Below, piece by piece: positions 18,802-28,094 of a stretch of 64,000 bases of DNA. The DNA is taken from NCBI RefSeq assembly GCF_044582145.1, contig NZ_JBDODO010000010.1. One strand, written 5' to 3'. Origin of the DNA: Guyparkeria sp016278265. Its GTDB lineage: Bacteria; Pseudomonadota; Gammaproteobacteria; Halothiobacillales; Halothiobacillaceae. The notes under the pieces are model-generated. The model was given only the letters and a program-made list of their open reading frames with translations, did no database searches and was not told where the DNA came from. Position 1 is the first letter of the stretch, and each line of letters begins with the position of its first letter. Both the position numbers and the translations under genes were made by a program.

Positions 18802-19566
18802 ATGACCAATCGCGTCACCGCCCAGTATCCTTTGCTCGGTCTGAATATCGATCACGTCGCGACCCTGCGTCAGGCGCGCGGCACGCGCTACCCGGATCCG
18901 GTGCACGCCGCCTTGCTCGCCGAGCAGTCGGGAGCCGACAGCATCACCCTGCATCTGCGCGAGGACCGTCGGCATATCCAGGATCGCGACGTGGCGATCC
19001 TGCGCGATCTGCTGCAAACCCGCATGAACCTCGAGATGGCGGCAACCGACGAGATGATCGAGTTGGCCTGCATGCTCCGCCCGCACGATGTCTGTCTGGT
19101 GCCGGAGCGCCGCGAGGAACTGACCACCGAGGGCGGTCTGGACGTGGCCGGGCAGATCGACCGCATCCACGCGGCCTGTGATCGCATGGGCGAGGCCGGC
19201 ATCCGCGTGTCGCTGTTCGTCGATGCCGATCCGCGGCAGATCGACGCCGCCGTGGCTTGCGAGGCGCCGGTAATCGAGATCCACACCGGCCACTATGCCG
19301 ATGCCACCGACGATCACGCGGCCCAGGAGCAACTCGACCTGATCCGACAATGCGCGCGGGATGCCGCCGACGTGGGACTGGCCGTCAATGCCGGTCATGG
19401 GCTGCACTACCACAACGTGGCGGCCATCGCGGCGATCGAGCAGATCGAGGAACTCAACATCGGGCACGCGATCATTGCCCAGTCGGTCTTCTCCGGTCTA
19501 CCGGCCGCCGTGCGCGAGATGAAGGCGCTGATGCACGCGGCCCGCTTCGGTCGCACGGCAGACTGA
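18802..19566 (+). CDS. pdxJ: Pyridoxine 5'-phosphate synthase PdxJ
   Basis: A 254-residue TIM-barrel enzyme that condenses 1-deoxyxylulose 5-phosphate with 3-amino-2-oxopropyl phosphate to give pyridoxine 5'-phosphate. Seen: LGLNIDHVATLRQARG at the N-terminus, ITLHLREDRRHIQD, and the late NAGHGLHYHNV motif lining the phosphate site. Length is normal. It lies between recO and acpS, the conserved position. Confidence 0.96.
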   Translation: MTNRVTAQYPLLGLNIDHVATLRQARGTRYPDPVHAALLAEQSGADSITLHLREDRRHIQDRDVAILRDLLQTRMNLEMAATDEMIELACMLRPHDVCLVPERREELTTEGGLDVAGQIDRIHAACDRMGEAGIRVSLFVDADPRQIDAAVACEAPVIEIHTGHYADATDDHAAQEQLDLIRQCARDAADVGLAVNAGHGLHYHNVAAIAAIEQIEELNIGHAIIAQSVFSGLPAAVREMKALMHAARFGRTAD

Positions 19567-19591
19567 CCGGTTTCGGCCGGACGTCGCTTGC

Positions 19592-19966
19592 ATGATTCTG
19601 GGTATCGGCACCGACCTGGTCGAGATTGCACGCATTGAAGCGGCACTCGATCGCCATGGCGCGCGCCTGGTCGAGCGCGTCCTGGGCCCGGTGGAGCGTG
19701 AGCGCTTGCCAGAACGCAAACCAGCCCCCTGGATCGCCAAGCGCTTTGCGACCAAGGAGGCCGTGGCCAAGGCCCTGGGTACCGGATTTCGGGATGGGTT
19801 GCGGTTGGTCGACATCCAGACCGGACATGATGATTACGGTCGCCCAAGTATCTTGCTTGATGGCAAGGCTCAGGAACGCTTCGAACGGATGGGCGGGGTG
19901 TCGATTGATCTGTCGGTCAGCGACGAGCGCGCCTACGCACTCGCCTTTGTCGTGATCAGCCGCTGA
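19592..19966 (+). CDS. acpS: Holo-ACP synthase AcpS
   Basis: A 124-residue phosphopantetheinyl transferase that converts apo-ACP to holo-ACP using CoA. Family motifs are GIGTDLVEIARIE at the N-terminus (Mg-binding Asp) and WIAKRFATKEAVAKALGTG at about residues 47-65. It follows pdxJ by 25 bases. It may also modify the two ACPs of the left-hand cluster, though dedicated enzymes often do that. Confidence 0.95.
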   Translation: MILGIGTDLVEIARIEAALDRHGARLVERVLGPVERERLPERKPAPWIAKRFATKEAVAKALGTGFRDGLRLVDIQTGHDDYGRPSILLDGKAQERFERMGGVSIDLSVSDERAYALAFVVISR

Positions 19967-20651
19967 TCGTTTTTCGTCGCTGGCGCTGATAGAGGGCGTC
20001 TAGAACGGCGATGGTGGCGGTGGCGGCGGTGGGAATGAGCAGGTTGTTGGTCGTGCCCACCAGCCCCTGGACAAATACCGCCATGCTTCCACCCATGACA
20101 TACCCTCCGAGCAAGGTGAGCAAGAGCCATCCCTGCCATGACCAGGCTCGTCGTCGAATCAGTCGTGCTAGGTACACGCCGAGATCGGTGGCGATGCCGG
20201 TAACATGAGTGGTGCGTATCAAAAGGCCTCGGTAGCTGGCTACCAACGCGTTCTGCAGGCCACAGGCAATCGCGGCGGCCGCCAAAGCACCGATCGCCTG
20301 GCCTAGAACGACGCAGATAACAGCCGCGGCCAGAAGCAGCGACTCAAGTCCGAGGGCCCAGGCATAGCGTGAGCTTTCCGGGAAGGGCCGCCGTCCGATC
20401 AGCAGTCCCGACAGGGTGGCGCCACCGATGAATCCGGTGAGGATGATCACGGCGGTGATCACCACCATCGGGTTGGCCAACGCCATCCCTTCACTCAGGT
20501 GGGACGCCATGCCGGTCATCTGACTGACCGGTAGGCCGAAGGCCATCAGCATGACGCTATTTATGTGACCGGCGAGCCCGGCCATCACGAAGGCGATCAG
20601 AAATGCCTTCGCGGAGGCGGAGTTGTCGGTCGCGCGTGGCGGGTAGGGCAT
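19956..20651 (-). CDS. DUF1275 (YoaK-type) membrane protein
   Basis: A 231-residue membrane protein with about six spans. DUF1275 traits are seen: FGLPVSQMTGMASHL near residues 39-53, and GLQNALVASYRGLLIRTTHVTGIATDLG in the second half. ATG 20651 (MPYPPRATD) is chosen; the frame is open upstream without membrane-protein character. It is convergent with acpS and overlaps its last 11 bases. Function is unknown; some relatives are proposed small-molecule transporters. Confidence 0.82.
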   Translation of the reverse strand: MPYPPRATDNSASAKAFLIAFVMAGLAGHINSVMLMAFGLPVSQMTGMASHLSEGMALANPMVVITAVIILTGFIGGATLSGLLIGRRPFPESSRYAWALGLESLLLAAAVICVVLGQAIGALAAAAIACGLQNALVASYRGLLIRTTHVTGIATDLGVYLARLIRRRAWSWQGWLLLTLLGGYVMGGSMAVFVQGLVGTTNNLLIPTAATATIAVLDALYQRQRRKTISG

Positions 20652-20707
20652 GTCGCTTGTTGTCTCATGTGGGTGTTGGGATGCCGAGGGTAATTGGATG
20701 ATAGCCC

Positions 20708-20736
20708 TTGATGTGGCCGTGGAATGGCCGTAGAAT
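20708..20736 (+). promoter_or_regulatory. Promoter of rpsF-rpsR-rplI
   Basis: A -35 TTGATG (20708-20713) and -10 TAGAAT (20731-20736) are separated by exactly 17 bases, 72 bases upstream of the rpsF ATG. Two TGGCCG copies lie inside the spacer. This is the best sigma-70-like promoter seen in the window. Confidence 0.7.
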
Positions 20737-20808
20737 CCGCCGCTTGTTTCTCCTGCCTGACCGTTCCGCATGCGGCAGGCTGCCTTCCATCCACAGGAGT
20801 TTTGATCC

Positions 20809-21216
20809 ATGCGTCATTACGAAATCGTCTTCATGGTCCATCCGGACCAGAGCGACCAGGTCCCGGCCATGATCGAGCGCTACCGCGGCATCATCGAAGC
20901 CGCGCAGGGCACGGTCCATCGCCTCGAGGACTGGGGTCGCCGTCAACTGGCCTACCCGATCAAGAAACTGGTCAAGGCGCACTACGTCATGCTGAACGTC
21001 GAGACCGACCAGGCGTCCCTGGCCGAACTCGAGGAAGCGTTCAAGTTCAACGACGCCGTGCTGCGCCACATGACCATCCGTTGCGACGAGGCCTACACCG
21101 AAGCCTCCCCGATGATGCAGGAGCGCGAAGCCGAGCGCCGTCCGCGTCGTGACGATGACAACAAGCGCGAAGAGCGTCGTGACGAAGAAAAGAAGTCCGA
21201 CGACTCCAGCGAATAA
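20809..21216 (+). CDS. rpsF: 30S ribosomal protein S6
   Basis: A 135-residue protein beginning MRHYEIVFMVHPDQS, with the S6 core to about residue 95 and a long charged Glu/Arg/Lys/Asp tail after it, as in many gammaproteobacteria. It binds S18 and 16S rRNA. First gene of a three-gene ribosomal operon with a promoter at 20708-20736; CAGGAG lies ahead of the ATG. Confidence 0.97.
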   Translation: MRHYEIVFMVHPDQSDQVPAMIERYRGIIEAAQGTVHRLEDWGRRQLAYPIKKLVKAHYVMLNVETDQASLAELEEAFKFNDAVLRHMTIRCDEAYTEASPMMQEREAERRPRRDDDNKREERRDEEKKSDDSSE

Positions 21217-21235
21217 GTTTCAAGAGGTTTGATCC

Positions 21236-21460
21236 ATGGCCCGTTTTTTCCGTCGCAAGCGTTTTTGCCGTTTCACCGCCGAAGGCGTGAAGCACATCGA
21301 CTACAAGGACATTGACACCCTGCGTCAGTACGTCACCGAAACCGGCAAGATCGTGCCGAGTCGTGTGACCGGTACCAACGCCCGTTATCAGCGTCAGCTG
21401 CAGACCGCCATCAAGCGTGCGCGCTTTTTGGCCCTGCTGTCGTACACCGACCGTCACTGA
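21236..21460 (+). CDS. rpsR: 30S ribosomal protein S18
   Basis: A 74-residue basic protein with KRFCRF near the N-terminus, DYKDIDTLRQYVTETGKI and a C-terminal RARFLALLSYTDRH, all S18 signatures. An AGAGG ribosome site precedes ATG. The gene sits 19 bases after rpsF, and its product forms a heterodimer with S6 on the small subunit. Confidence 0.97.
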   Translation: MARFFRRKRFCRFTAEGVKHIDYKDIDTLRQYVTETGKIVPSRVTGTNARYQRQLQTAIKRARFLALLSYTDRH

Positions 21461-21495
21461 TCGCGTCCGTCCCGAGCGTCTAGGAGTCAATATCC

Positions 21496-21951
21496 ATGCA
21501 AGTAATTCTGTTGAGTAAGGTCGAGAACCTCGGCTCGCTGGGCGACGTGGTTCGCGTCCGCCCGGGTTATGCCCGTAATTTCCTGATCCCGTACGGCAAG
21601 GCCAAGCCGGCCACCAAGGCCAACATGGAAGAGTTCGAAGCGCGTCGCGCCGATCTCGAGAAGAAGGCCGCCGAAGAGCTGGCTGCCGCCCAGGCTCGTG
21701 CCGAAAAGATCGGTGAAGAAGCCAGCGTCACCATCCCGGTCAAGGCCGGCGCCGAAGGCAAGCTGTTCGGCTCGGTCGGTACCGACGAGGTGGCCGCAGC
21801 GGTCTACGAGGCATTCGGTGTCGAGATGGAGAAGCGCGAAGTGCGGATGCCGGAAGGTGCCCTGCGTGCACTGGGCGAGTTCCCGATCCAGCTGCACCTG
21901 CACTCGGAAGTCGACGTCGAGATCAACGTCGTGGTCGTTCCGGAGCAGTAA
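21496..21951 (+). CDS. rplI: 50S ribosomal protein L9
   Basis: A 151-residue protein with the N-terminal L9 signature LGDVVRVRPGYARNFLIPYGKA, a long connecting helix (residues 42-75, Glu/Ala/Lys-rich) and the C-terminal rRNA-binding domain. Length is standard (about 149). Last gene of the operon, followed by a strong terminator at 22011-22047. Confidence 0.97.
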   Translation: MQVILLSKVENLGSLGDVVRVRPGYARNFLIPYGKAKPATKANMEEFEARRADLEKKAAEELAAAQARAEKIGEEASVTIPVKAGAEGKLFGSVGTDEVAAAVYEAFGVEMEKREVRMPEGALRALGEFPIQLHLHSEVDVEINVVVVPEQ

Positions 21952-22010
21952 TCGCGTCGATCGGTCCTCGCGGGCGCCTGGCGCTCTGTGAGAACCACCG
22001 ACAGCACGGC

Positions 22011-22047
22011 AAGGCCCGCTTCTCGCTGAGGAGCGGGCCTTTCTTTT
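22011..22047 (+). terminator. Terminator of rpsF-rpsR-rplI
   Basis: The stem AAGGCCCGCT / AGCGGGCCTT (10 bp) with an 11-base loop is followed by TCTTTT. It sits 60 bases after the rplI stop. Confidence 0.9.
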
Positions 22048-22227
22048 GCGCCTAGGAAAGAGAAAGTTTCCCGCTTTGGGATCAGGGAACCGGCCTCAAT
22101 TCGCGTGGTCAACGTCGGGCGCAGGGCGTATCATCGACGCTTCTATCGGGGAGTCCCAACCGGCCACCATTGACGACCGTGGTCGGACGTCCCCTTGCGC
22201 CGTCACACCTTCTGGTACACGAGATTC

Positions 22228-23652
22228 ATGTCACTCCCGGACTACGATTCCGACAAGCCTAAACCTCGTCGCAGCGCGAATGCCACCGTCGGCTCACCGC
22301 TGGCATTGCGGGTGCCGCCGCATTCCCAGGAGGCCGAGCAGGCCGTGCTCGGCGGGCTGATGCTCGATCCGCTCGCCTTTGAGCAGGTGGGGGACAAGCT
22401 CACTGCCCCGGATTTCTACTTCCACGATCATCGGTTGGTCTTCCAGGTCATTAGTGAGCTTGCCGAGCGCAGCCAGCCTTTCGACGCGATGGTGGTCTCC
22501 GAGCGGCTCAAGACCCTGGAGAAGCTCGAGGATATCGGCGGTAACGATTACCTGGGAGCCCTGGTCGATTCGGTCCCCAGTGCAGCCAATATTGCCGCGT
22601 ACGCCGAGATCATCCGAGAGCACTCGCTGCTACGTCAGCTGATCGAGGTGGGTACCGAGATTTCCCGCAAGAGCTACCAGACCGAGGGGCAGACGGCCTA
22701 CGACGTGCTGGAGTTGGCGGAAAAGCAGATCTTCGCCATAGCCGACGAGGGGTCTCGTACCCGGCGCGGCTTCCAGAGCATTACCGATCTGTTGACCGTT
22801 GCCATGGACCGTATCGCCGAGCTCTACGAGAACAAGGGCGAGGTGACCGGGCTGGGCACCGGTTTCAGCGACCTCGACGACATGACCACCGGGTTGGGCA
22901 AGGGAGATCTGGTGATCGTTGCCGGGCGCCCCTCGATGGGCAAGACCACCTTCGCTATGAACATCGCCGAGAACGTCGCCCTTTACAGCAAGAAGGCCGT
23001 CGCCGTGTTCTCGATGGAAATGCCGGGTGACCAGCTTGCCGTGCGGATGCTGTCGTCACTGGGGCGGATCGATCAAACCAAGGTGCGTACCGGCCGACTG
23101 GAAGACAGCGACTGGCACCGCATCTCGGGGGCAGTGGGCCAACTGAGCCAGACCAAGATCTTTATCGACGATACCCCGGCACTCTCGCCCTCCGATCTGC
23201 GCTCCCGTGCTCGACGCCTCGCGCGGGAAGAGGATCTGGGCCTGATAGTGGTCGACTATCTCCAGCTGATGCAGGTGCCGGGTTCCAAGGAGAACCGCAC
23301 CAACGAGATTTCCGAGATCTCGCGCTCGCTCAAGGCGGTGGCCAAGGAACTGAATGTGCCGGTTATCGCGCTCTCCCAGCTCAACCGCTCGCTCGAGCAG
23401 CGGCCCAACAAGCGGCCGGTGATGTCCGATCTGCGCGAGTCGGGCGCCATCGAGCAGGACGCCGACATCATCATGTTCATCTACCGGGAAGAGGTCTACG
23501 AGCCGGATACCGAGAAAAAGGGCATGGCGGAAATCATCATCGGCAAGCAGCGTAATGGCCCGGTGGGCACGGTGCCGATGACCTTCCGCGGTCAGAACAC
23601 CCGATTCGAGGACTTCATCAGCCCCGAGAGCGTTCCGGAAGCCTACCGGTGA
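22228..23652 (+). CDS. dnaB: Replicative DNA helicase DnaB
   Basis: A 474-residue hexameric 5'-3' helicase that unwinds the replication fork. The N-terminal domain (residues 25-130, HSQEAEQAVLGGLM) binds primase; the RecA-like domain has Walker A GRPSMGKTTF and Walker B LIVVDYLQLM, plus the SDLRESGAIEQDAD motif. ATG 22228 (MSLPDYDSD) is preferred to an in-frame TTG at 22195. No intein is present. The stop overlaps the alr ATG (TGATG). Confidence 0.97.
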   Translation: MSLPDYDSDKPKPRRSANATVGSPLALRVPPHSQEAEQAVLGGLMLDPLAFEQVGDKLTAPDFYFHDHRLVFQVISELAERSQPFDAMVVSERLKTLEKLEDIGGNDYLGALVDSVPSAANIAAYAEIIREHSLLRQLIEVGTEISRKSYQTEGQTAYDVLELAEKQIFAIADEGSRTRRGFQSITDLLTVAMDRIAELYENKGEVTGLGTGFSDLDDMTTGLGKGDLVIVAGRPSMGKTTFAMNIAENVALYSKKAVAVFSMEMPGDQLAVRMLSSLGRIDQTKVRTGRLEDSDWHRISGAVGQLSQTKIFIDDTPALSPSDLRSRARRLAREEDLGLIVVDYLQLMQVPGSKENRTNEISEISRSLKAVAKELNVPVIALSQLNRSLEQRPNKRPVMSDLRESGAIEQDADIIMFIYREEVYEPDTEKKGMAEIIIGKQRNGPVGTVPMTFRGQNTRFEDFISPESVPEAYR

Positions 23653-24746
23653 TGCGGCGAGCGCGTTTGCTGATCGATACCCGGGCGATGCGCCACAACC
23701 TTGGTGTGGCCCGGGAAGCTGCCGGTACTCGGTCGATCTTCGCCGCGGTCAAGGCCGACGGCTACGGTCACGGACTGCTCACGGCGGCGCGGGCCTTTTC
23801 GAAGGCGCAAGTCGACGGGCTGGCCGTGGCGACGCCGGGTGAGGGCATCGCTCTGCGTGAGGCGGGCTTTTCCGAACGGATTCTGGTCCTTCAGGGGGCA
23901 CTGACCACCGAAGAACTGGAATACGCCGCAGATCGATCGCTCGATCTGGTCTTCCACGAGCTGGATCAACTGGACGTTTTAGAACGCCACGGCGCGTCGC
24001 TGCCGGCTGGGCGCATTCGCGCCTGGATCAAGGTGGACACCGGTATGCATCGCGAGGGCTTGGTGCCCGAACAGGTGCAATCTGCCCGCGAACGTTTGGC
24101 GGCGTGTCCGGCAGTCGCAGGAAGCATCGGGCTGATGACCCATTTTGCGCGGGCCGACGAGCCGGATGGCACGTCCACCGAACAACAGATCGAGACGTTT
24201 CGCGCCATCGCGCGGGATTGGTCGGGTGAGACGAGCCTGTGCAATTCCGCCGCTTTGCTGGGAGCTAGCGAGGCGGGTGGCGACTGGGTGCGTCCGGGTA
24301 TCATGCTTTATGGCGGCAACCCGTTCATTTTCGGTGACGCGGCCCAGCTTCGTCTGCAGGCCGCCATGACCCTCAAGACGGTACTGGTGGCCGTGCGCCA
24401 AGTCCCGCGCGGCGAACCGGTTGGCTATGGAGGGCGTTTCGTGGCCCCGGAGACGATGCCGGTCGGACTGGCGTCGGTCGGTTATGGAGATGGCTATCCG
24501 CGGCACGCGCCCGATGGCACACCGATCCTGGTCAATGGTCAGCGCAGCCAGGTAATCGGGCGGGTCTCCATGGATCTGGTCACGGTGGATTTGCGCGGCA
24601 TCAAGGCGCAGGTCGGTGACGAGGTGGAGTGTTGGGGCAATGGGTTGCCGATCGACCAGGTGGCGCAGGCCGCTGGCACCATTAGCTATGAGTTGATGTG
24701 CCAGGTCAGTTGTCAGCTGCGCGCCGAGGCGACGATTCTCGACTAG
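23652..24746 (+). CDS. alr: Alanine racemase
   Basis: A 364-residue PLP enzyme supplying D-alanine for peptidoglycan. The PLP Lys lies in FAAVKADGYGHGL (about residue 36). The C-terminal catalytic Tyr is expected in SVGYGDGYPR (about residue 277), and RPGIMLYGGNP is present. ATG 23652 overlaps the dnaB stop; a GTG one codon upstream is equally in frame. The dnaB-alr pair is common in gammaproteobacteria. Confidence 0.95.
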   Translation: MRRARLLIDTRAMRHNLGVAREAAGTRSIFAAVKADGYGHGLLTAARAFSKAQVDGLAVATPGEGIALREAGFSERILVLQGALTTEELEYAADRSLDLVFHELDQLDVLERHGASLPAGRIRAWIKVDTGMHREGLVPEQVQSARERLAACPAVAGSIGLMTHFARADEPDGTSTEQQIETFRAIARDWSGETSLCNSAALLGASEAGGDWVRPGIMLYGGNPFIFGDAAQLRLQAAMTLKTVLVAVRQVPRGEPVGYGGRFVAPETMPVGLASVGYGDGYPRHAPDGTPILVNGQRSQVIGRVSMDLVTVDLRGIKAQVGDEVECWGNGLPIDQVAQAAGTISYELMCQVSCQLRAEATILD

Positions 24747-24828
24747 GTTGCCTTGGCAGGAACAGCGGCGTGGCTAACCTGCGTCGACGTAGCAGCGTGG
24801 GGCCAATAGGAAATCGTCGTTCCTGGCT

Positions 24829-25380
24829 TCAGCCTTGGCCCTGTTCACGCTGAGTGAGCGCGACGAGGGTGCGTTCGATCAATCCGGTCTGGGCGTTCGC
24901 GTGGTTTTCCAGGAGTGCCTCCAGCCGCCGTTCGCCTTCCACGATGGCAACGAAGGCATGGGCCGTGGAACCCGGAATGCCGGCTGCCCGCGCCGCTTCG
25001 CGCATCTCGTTCAAGGCCTCCAGGGCCTCGCGCTCCCCCCAGGTGGCGGCGAGGATCAAGGCGGCAATCTGCTCGGCGGCCTCGACTTCCGCTTGCTCGG
25101 CGACGCTGTGCAGCCACTGTGGCTCCTTTGCCGCCCGGTCGACCGCCGCAAGGATCATCTGGTCTTCATCATCGAGCCTTGAGTTGTCGACGGTCCGTCC
25201 CGCCAACTGGCTCTTGAGTGCCTCGGCCAGATCGTTCCAGCCATCCTCCCGGTAACGGTCGATCGCTAGCATCGCGGCGGCGCGAGCCGTCGGGGTGGGT
25301 TCGGGCGAGGCAATTGCGGCGCTCACGGTCTCGATCAACTCGAGGTGCGCGGCGGCGACCTGACTGGAAACGTGTGTCAT
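24829..25380 (-). CDS. Hypothetical Ala/Glu-rich helical protein
   Basis: A 183-residue acidic protein without signal peptide or membrane span. Composition (Ala, Glu and Leu dominating, few aromatic residues) and periodicity suggest an all-helical fold. A distinctive stretch is EAAEQIAALILAATWGERE near residues 105-123. I do not recognise the family. It is transcribed divergently from the Tas-like reductase with about 120 bases between starts. Codon use and GC match its neighbours, so recent transfer is not indicated. Confidence 0.7.
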   Translation of the reverse strand: MTHVSSQVAAAHLELIETVSAAIASPEPTPTARAAAMLAIDRYREDGWNDLAEALKSQLAGRTVDNSRLDDEDQMILAAVDRAAKEPQWLHSVAEQAEVEAAEQIAALILAATWGEREALEALNEMREAARAAGIPGSTAHAFVAIVEGERRLEALLENHANAQTGLIERTLVALTQREQGQG

Positions 25381-25501
25381 CTCGGCTACTCTTTTGGGCT
25401 ACATGTGCCGGGCCCGTTTGGCCGGGCTTGAGCGACATGTCTTGATTGTATGCGTCCGCTCCGCTTGAGCGGCATCACAGACTAAATCGCGTGGAGTAAT
25501 G

Positions 25502-26542
25502 ATGGAATACCGACGACTGGGCAACAGTGACCTCAAGGTAAGCGAGATCTGTCTCGGCACCATGACCTTTGGCGAGCAGAACACGGAGGCCGAGGCCCAC
25601 GAGCAGCTCGACCATGCGGTCGCTTCGGGGATCAACTTCATCGATACCGCCGAGATGTATCCGGTGCCCCCACGCGCCGAGACCCAGGGGCGGACGGAAC
25701 AGCACGTCGGTTCCTGGCTGCGCAAGCAACGGCGCGACGAACTGATCATTGCCACCAAGATTACCGGGGCAGGGCGTTCCAGTCTCAACCACGTGCGTGG
25801 CGGTCCCCGCGTGACGCGCGAGCAGGTCCAGCAGGCCATCGATGACAGCCTGCAGCGGCTGCAGACGGACTACGTCGATCTTTACCAGATTCATTGGCCG
25901 GATCGGTACGTGCCGAAGTTCGGCCAGGTCTATTACGATCCCGATGAACGTTGGGAGAGCGAATCGATTGATGACCAGTTGCGGGCACTGGGTGAACAGG
26001 TCGAGGCTGGCAAGGTCCGGTACCTGGGGTTGTCGAACGAGACGCCTTATGGCGTGATGGCCTTCGTCGAGGCGGCACGGCGGCATGGTTTGCCCGTGGT
26101 CACTTCGGTGCAGAACGCCTACCACCTGATGAACCGCAGCTTCGAGACCGGTGGCCTGGCCGAGGTCTGCAACGAGATGGACGTGGCGTTGTTGCCCTAC
26201 AGTCCGCTGGCATTTGGCCATCTGACCGGCAAGTACCTGGACGATCCCTCCGCCCCGGGGCGGATCACGCGCTTCCCGGATTTCGGTCAGCGTTACGAAA
26301 AGCCCAACGCCGCCGCGGCGACGCGAGCCTACGTCGATCTGGCCCGCGAGCACGGGCTGTCACCGGCGCAGATGGCGATTGCCTTCACCCTGCGTCGGCC
26401 CGAAGTGGCCGCGACCATCATCGGTGCCACGACGAAGCGCCAACTGGAGGAGAACATTGGTGCGGCCGATGTTTCACTCTCGTCGGAATTGCTGGATGCC
26501 ATCGATGCGATCGATGCCCGCTATCCGAACCCCACGGTCTGA
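25502..26542 (+). CDS. tas: NADP-dependent aldo/keto reductase, Tas-like
   Basis: A 346-residue aldo/keto reductase, exactly the length of E. coli Tas. The tetrad is visible: Asp and Tyr in FIDTAEMYPVP (about residues 48-55), Lys in IATKITG (about 81) and His in YQIHWPDR (about 121). The conserved SNETPYGVM and the late cofactor motif IIGATTKRQLEENIGA are present. ATG 25502 is preferred over ATG 25499 because GGAG is then 5 bases ahead. The physiological substrate is unknown. It is followed 12 bases later by an aldehyde dehydrogenase, suggesting joint carbonyl detoxification. Confidence 0.88.
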   Translation: MEYRRLGNSDLKVSEICLGTMTFGEQNTEAEAHEQLDHAVASGINFIDTAEMYPVPPRAETQGRTEQHVGSWLRKQRRDELIIATKITGAGRSSLNHVRGGPRVTREQVQQAIDDSLQRLQTDYVDLYQIHWPDRYVPKFGQVYYDPDERWESESIDDQLRALGEQVEAGKVRYLGLSNETPYGVMAFVEAARRHGLPVVTSVQNAYHLMNRSFETGGLAEVCNEMDVALLPYSPLAFGHLTGKYLDDPSAPGRITRFPDFGQRYEKPNAAAATRAYVDLAREHGLSPAQMAIAFTLRRPEVAATIIGATTKRQLEENIGAADVSLSSELLDAIDAIDARYPNPTV

Positions 26543-26554
26543 AGGGAGAGTCGC

Positions 26555-28018
26555 ATGAGCGAGGATCTGATCGCATCGATCGGCAGCAGTCCATTGTTCC
26601 GCGAGGCCTGTTTTATCGACGGGCAATGGATTTCACCCGAAGATGTGGAACGTCAGGCAGTGACCAATCCGGCCAATGGTGCACAGATTGGCGCAGTCCC
26701 GCGGTTGGGGCGCGACCATACCCGGCAAGCGATCGAGGCGGCCAACCGAGCCTGGCCGGCGTGGCGAAATCTGACGGCCGAGGCGCGGGGGGCGATCCTG
26801 TACCGTTGGTACGAATTGATGCTCGAGCACGAACAGGCCCTGGCGCGAATCATGACGATCGAGCAGGGCAAGCCGCTGGCCGAATCGGCCGGCGAGATCC
26901 GCTACGGGGCCTCGTTTCTCAAGTGGTTCGCGGAAGAAGCGAGGCGGGCCTATGGCCGCACCATCCCGCCCGCGAAGGCCGGGCAACAGATCGTGGTGCT
27001 GCGCCAGCCGATCGGTGTCTGTGCGGCGATCACGCCGTGGAATTTCCCTTCCTCGATGATCACCCGCAAGGCCGCCGCGGCGCTCGCGGCCGGTTGCCCG
27101 ATCGTGGTCAAGCCGGCCAGCGCCACGCCGTTTTCGGCACTGGCATTGGCGGTGCTCTCGGAAGAGGCAGGGGTGCCGGCCGGGGTGTTCAACGTGTTGA
27201 CCGGTTCGGCCAGCGAGATTGCCACCGAAATGACGGCCAACCCGACCGTGCGCAAGATTTCGTTTACCGGGTCGACCGAGGTCGGTAGTGCCCTGATGCG
27301 CCAGGCGGCCGGGAACGTGCAGAAGATTTCCCTGGAACTGGGGGGCAACGCACCGTTCATCGTCTTCGACGATGCCGATCTCGACGCCGCTGTTGAAGGC
27401 GCGATTGCCGCCAAATTCCGTAACACCGGCCAGACCTGTGTGTGCGTCAACCGCTTCTACGTCCAGGACGGGGTATACGACGCGTTCGTCGGCCGGCTCA
27501 AGGACCGCATCGAGGGCCTGCAGCTGGGTGACGGCATGCACCCGGATTCCGACGTAACCCCGCTGATCGACAAGGCTGCCGCCGACAAGGTGTTGGCGCA
27601 GGTCGAGGATGCTACCGGGCAGGGCGCCACGCTGGTCAGCGGAGGGCGGCGCGATCCGCGTGGCGAGAATTACGTGCTGCCGACGTTGCTGACGGAAGTT
27701 CGCCAATCGATGCAAGTAATGCACGAGGAGACCTTCGGCCCGCTGGTGGCGGTGTCACGTTTCACCGACGAATCCCAGGCGATCGAGATGGCCAACGACA
27801 CGCCCTTTGGTTTGGCGGCGTATTTCTACAGCGAGAATGTCCATCGAGTTTGGCGGGTGGCCGAGGCAATCGAGGCAGGCATGATCGGGATCAACTCGGG
27901 ACTTGTGTCCAACGCCGCCGCCCCCTTTGGTGGCGTCAAGGCGTCGGGCCTGGGTCGAGAGGGGGCGACCGAGGGGTTGGACGAGTACCTGGAGACCAAA
28001 TACCTGCTGATGGGCTGA
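26555..28018 (+). CDS. gabD: NAD(P)-dependent succinate-semialdehyde-type dehydrogenase
   Basis: A 487-residue aldehyde dehydrogenase. Seen: TPWNFPSSMITRKAAAALAAG (cofactor site), FTGSTEVG, catalytic Glu in LELGGNAP (about residue 262), and nucleophile Cys in GQTCVCVNRF (about 296), a sequence typical of GabD-type enzymes. Known: GabD oxidises succinate semialdehyde to succinate. No gabT lies nearby, so the substrate assignment rests on family resemblance only. It is probably co-transcribed with the upstream aldo/keto reductase. Confidence 0.85.
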   Translation: MSEDLIASIGSSPLFREACFIDGQWISPEDVERQAVTNPANGAQIGAVPRLGRDHTRQAIEAANRAWPAWRNLTAEARGAILYRWYELMLEHEQALARIMTIEQGKPLAESAGEIRYGASFLKWFAEEARRAYGRTIPPAKAGQQIVVLRQPIGVCAAITPWNFPSSMITRKAAAALAAGCPIVVKPASATPFSALALAVLSEEAGVPAGVFNVLTGSASEIATEMTANPTVRKISFTGSTEVGSALMRQAAGNVQKISLELGGNAPFIVFDDADLDAAVEGAIAAKFRNTGQTCVCVNRFYVQDGVYDAFVGRLKDRIEGLQLGDGMHPDSDVTPLIDKAAADKVLAQVEDATGQGATLVSGGRRDPRGENYVLPTLLTEVRQSMQVMHEETFGPLVAVSRFTDESQAIEMANDTPFGLAAYFYSENVHRVWRVAEAIEAGMIGINSGLVSNAAAPFGGVKASGLGREGATEGLDEYLETKYLLMG

Positions 28019-28094
28019 GGTCGTTGATTTCGTTGTCGGATTGCTTCGGCGTCGAGGCAGGTCGGGAGCACTCGGATCGTCTATTGGGGCAGGT

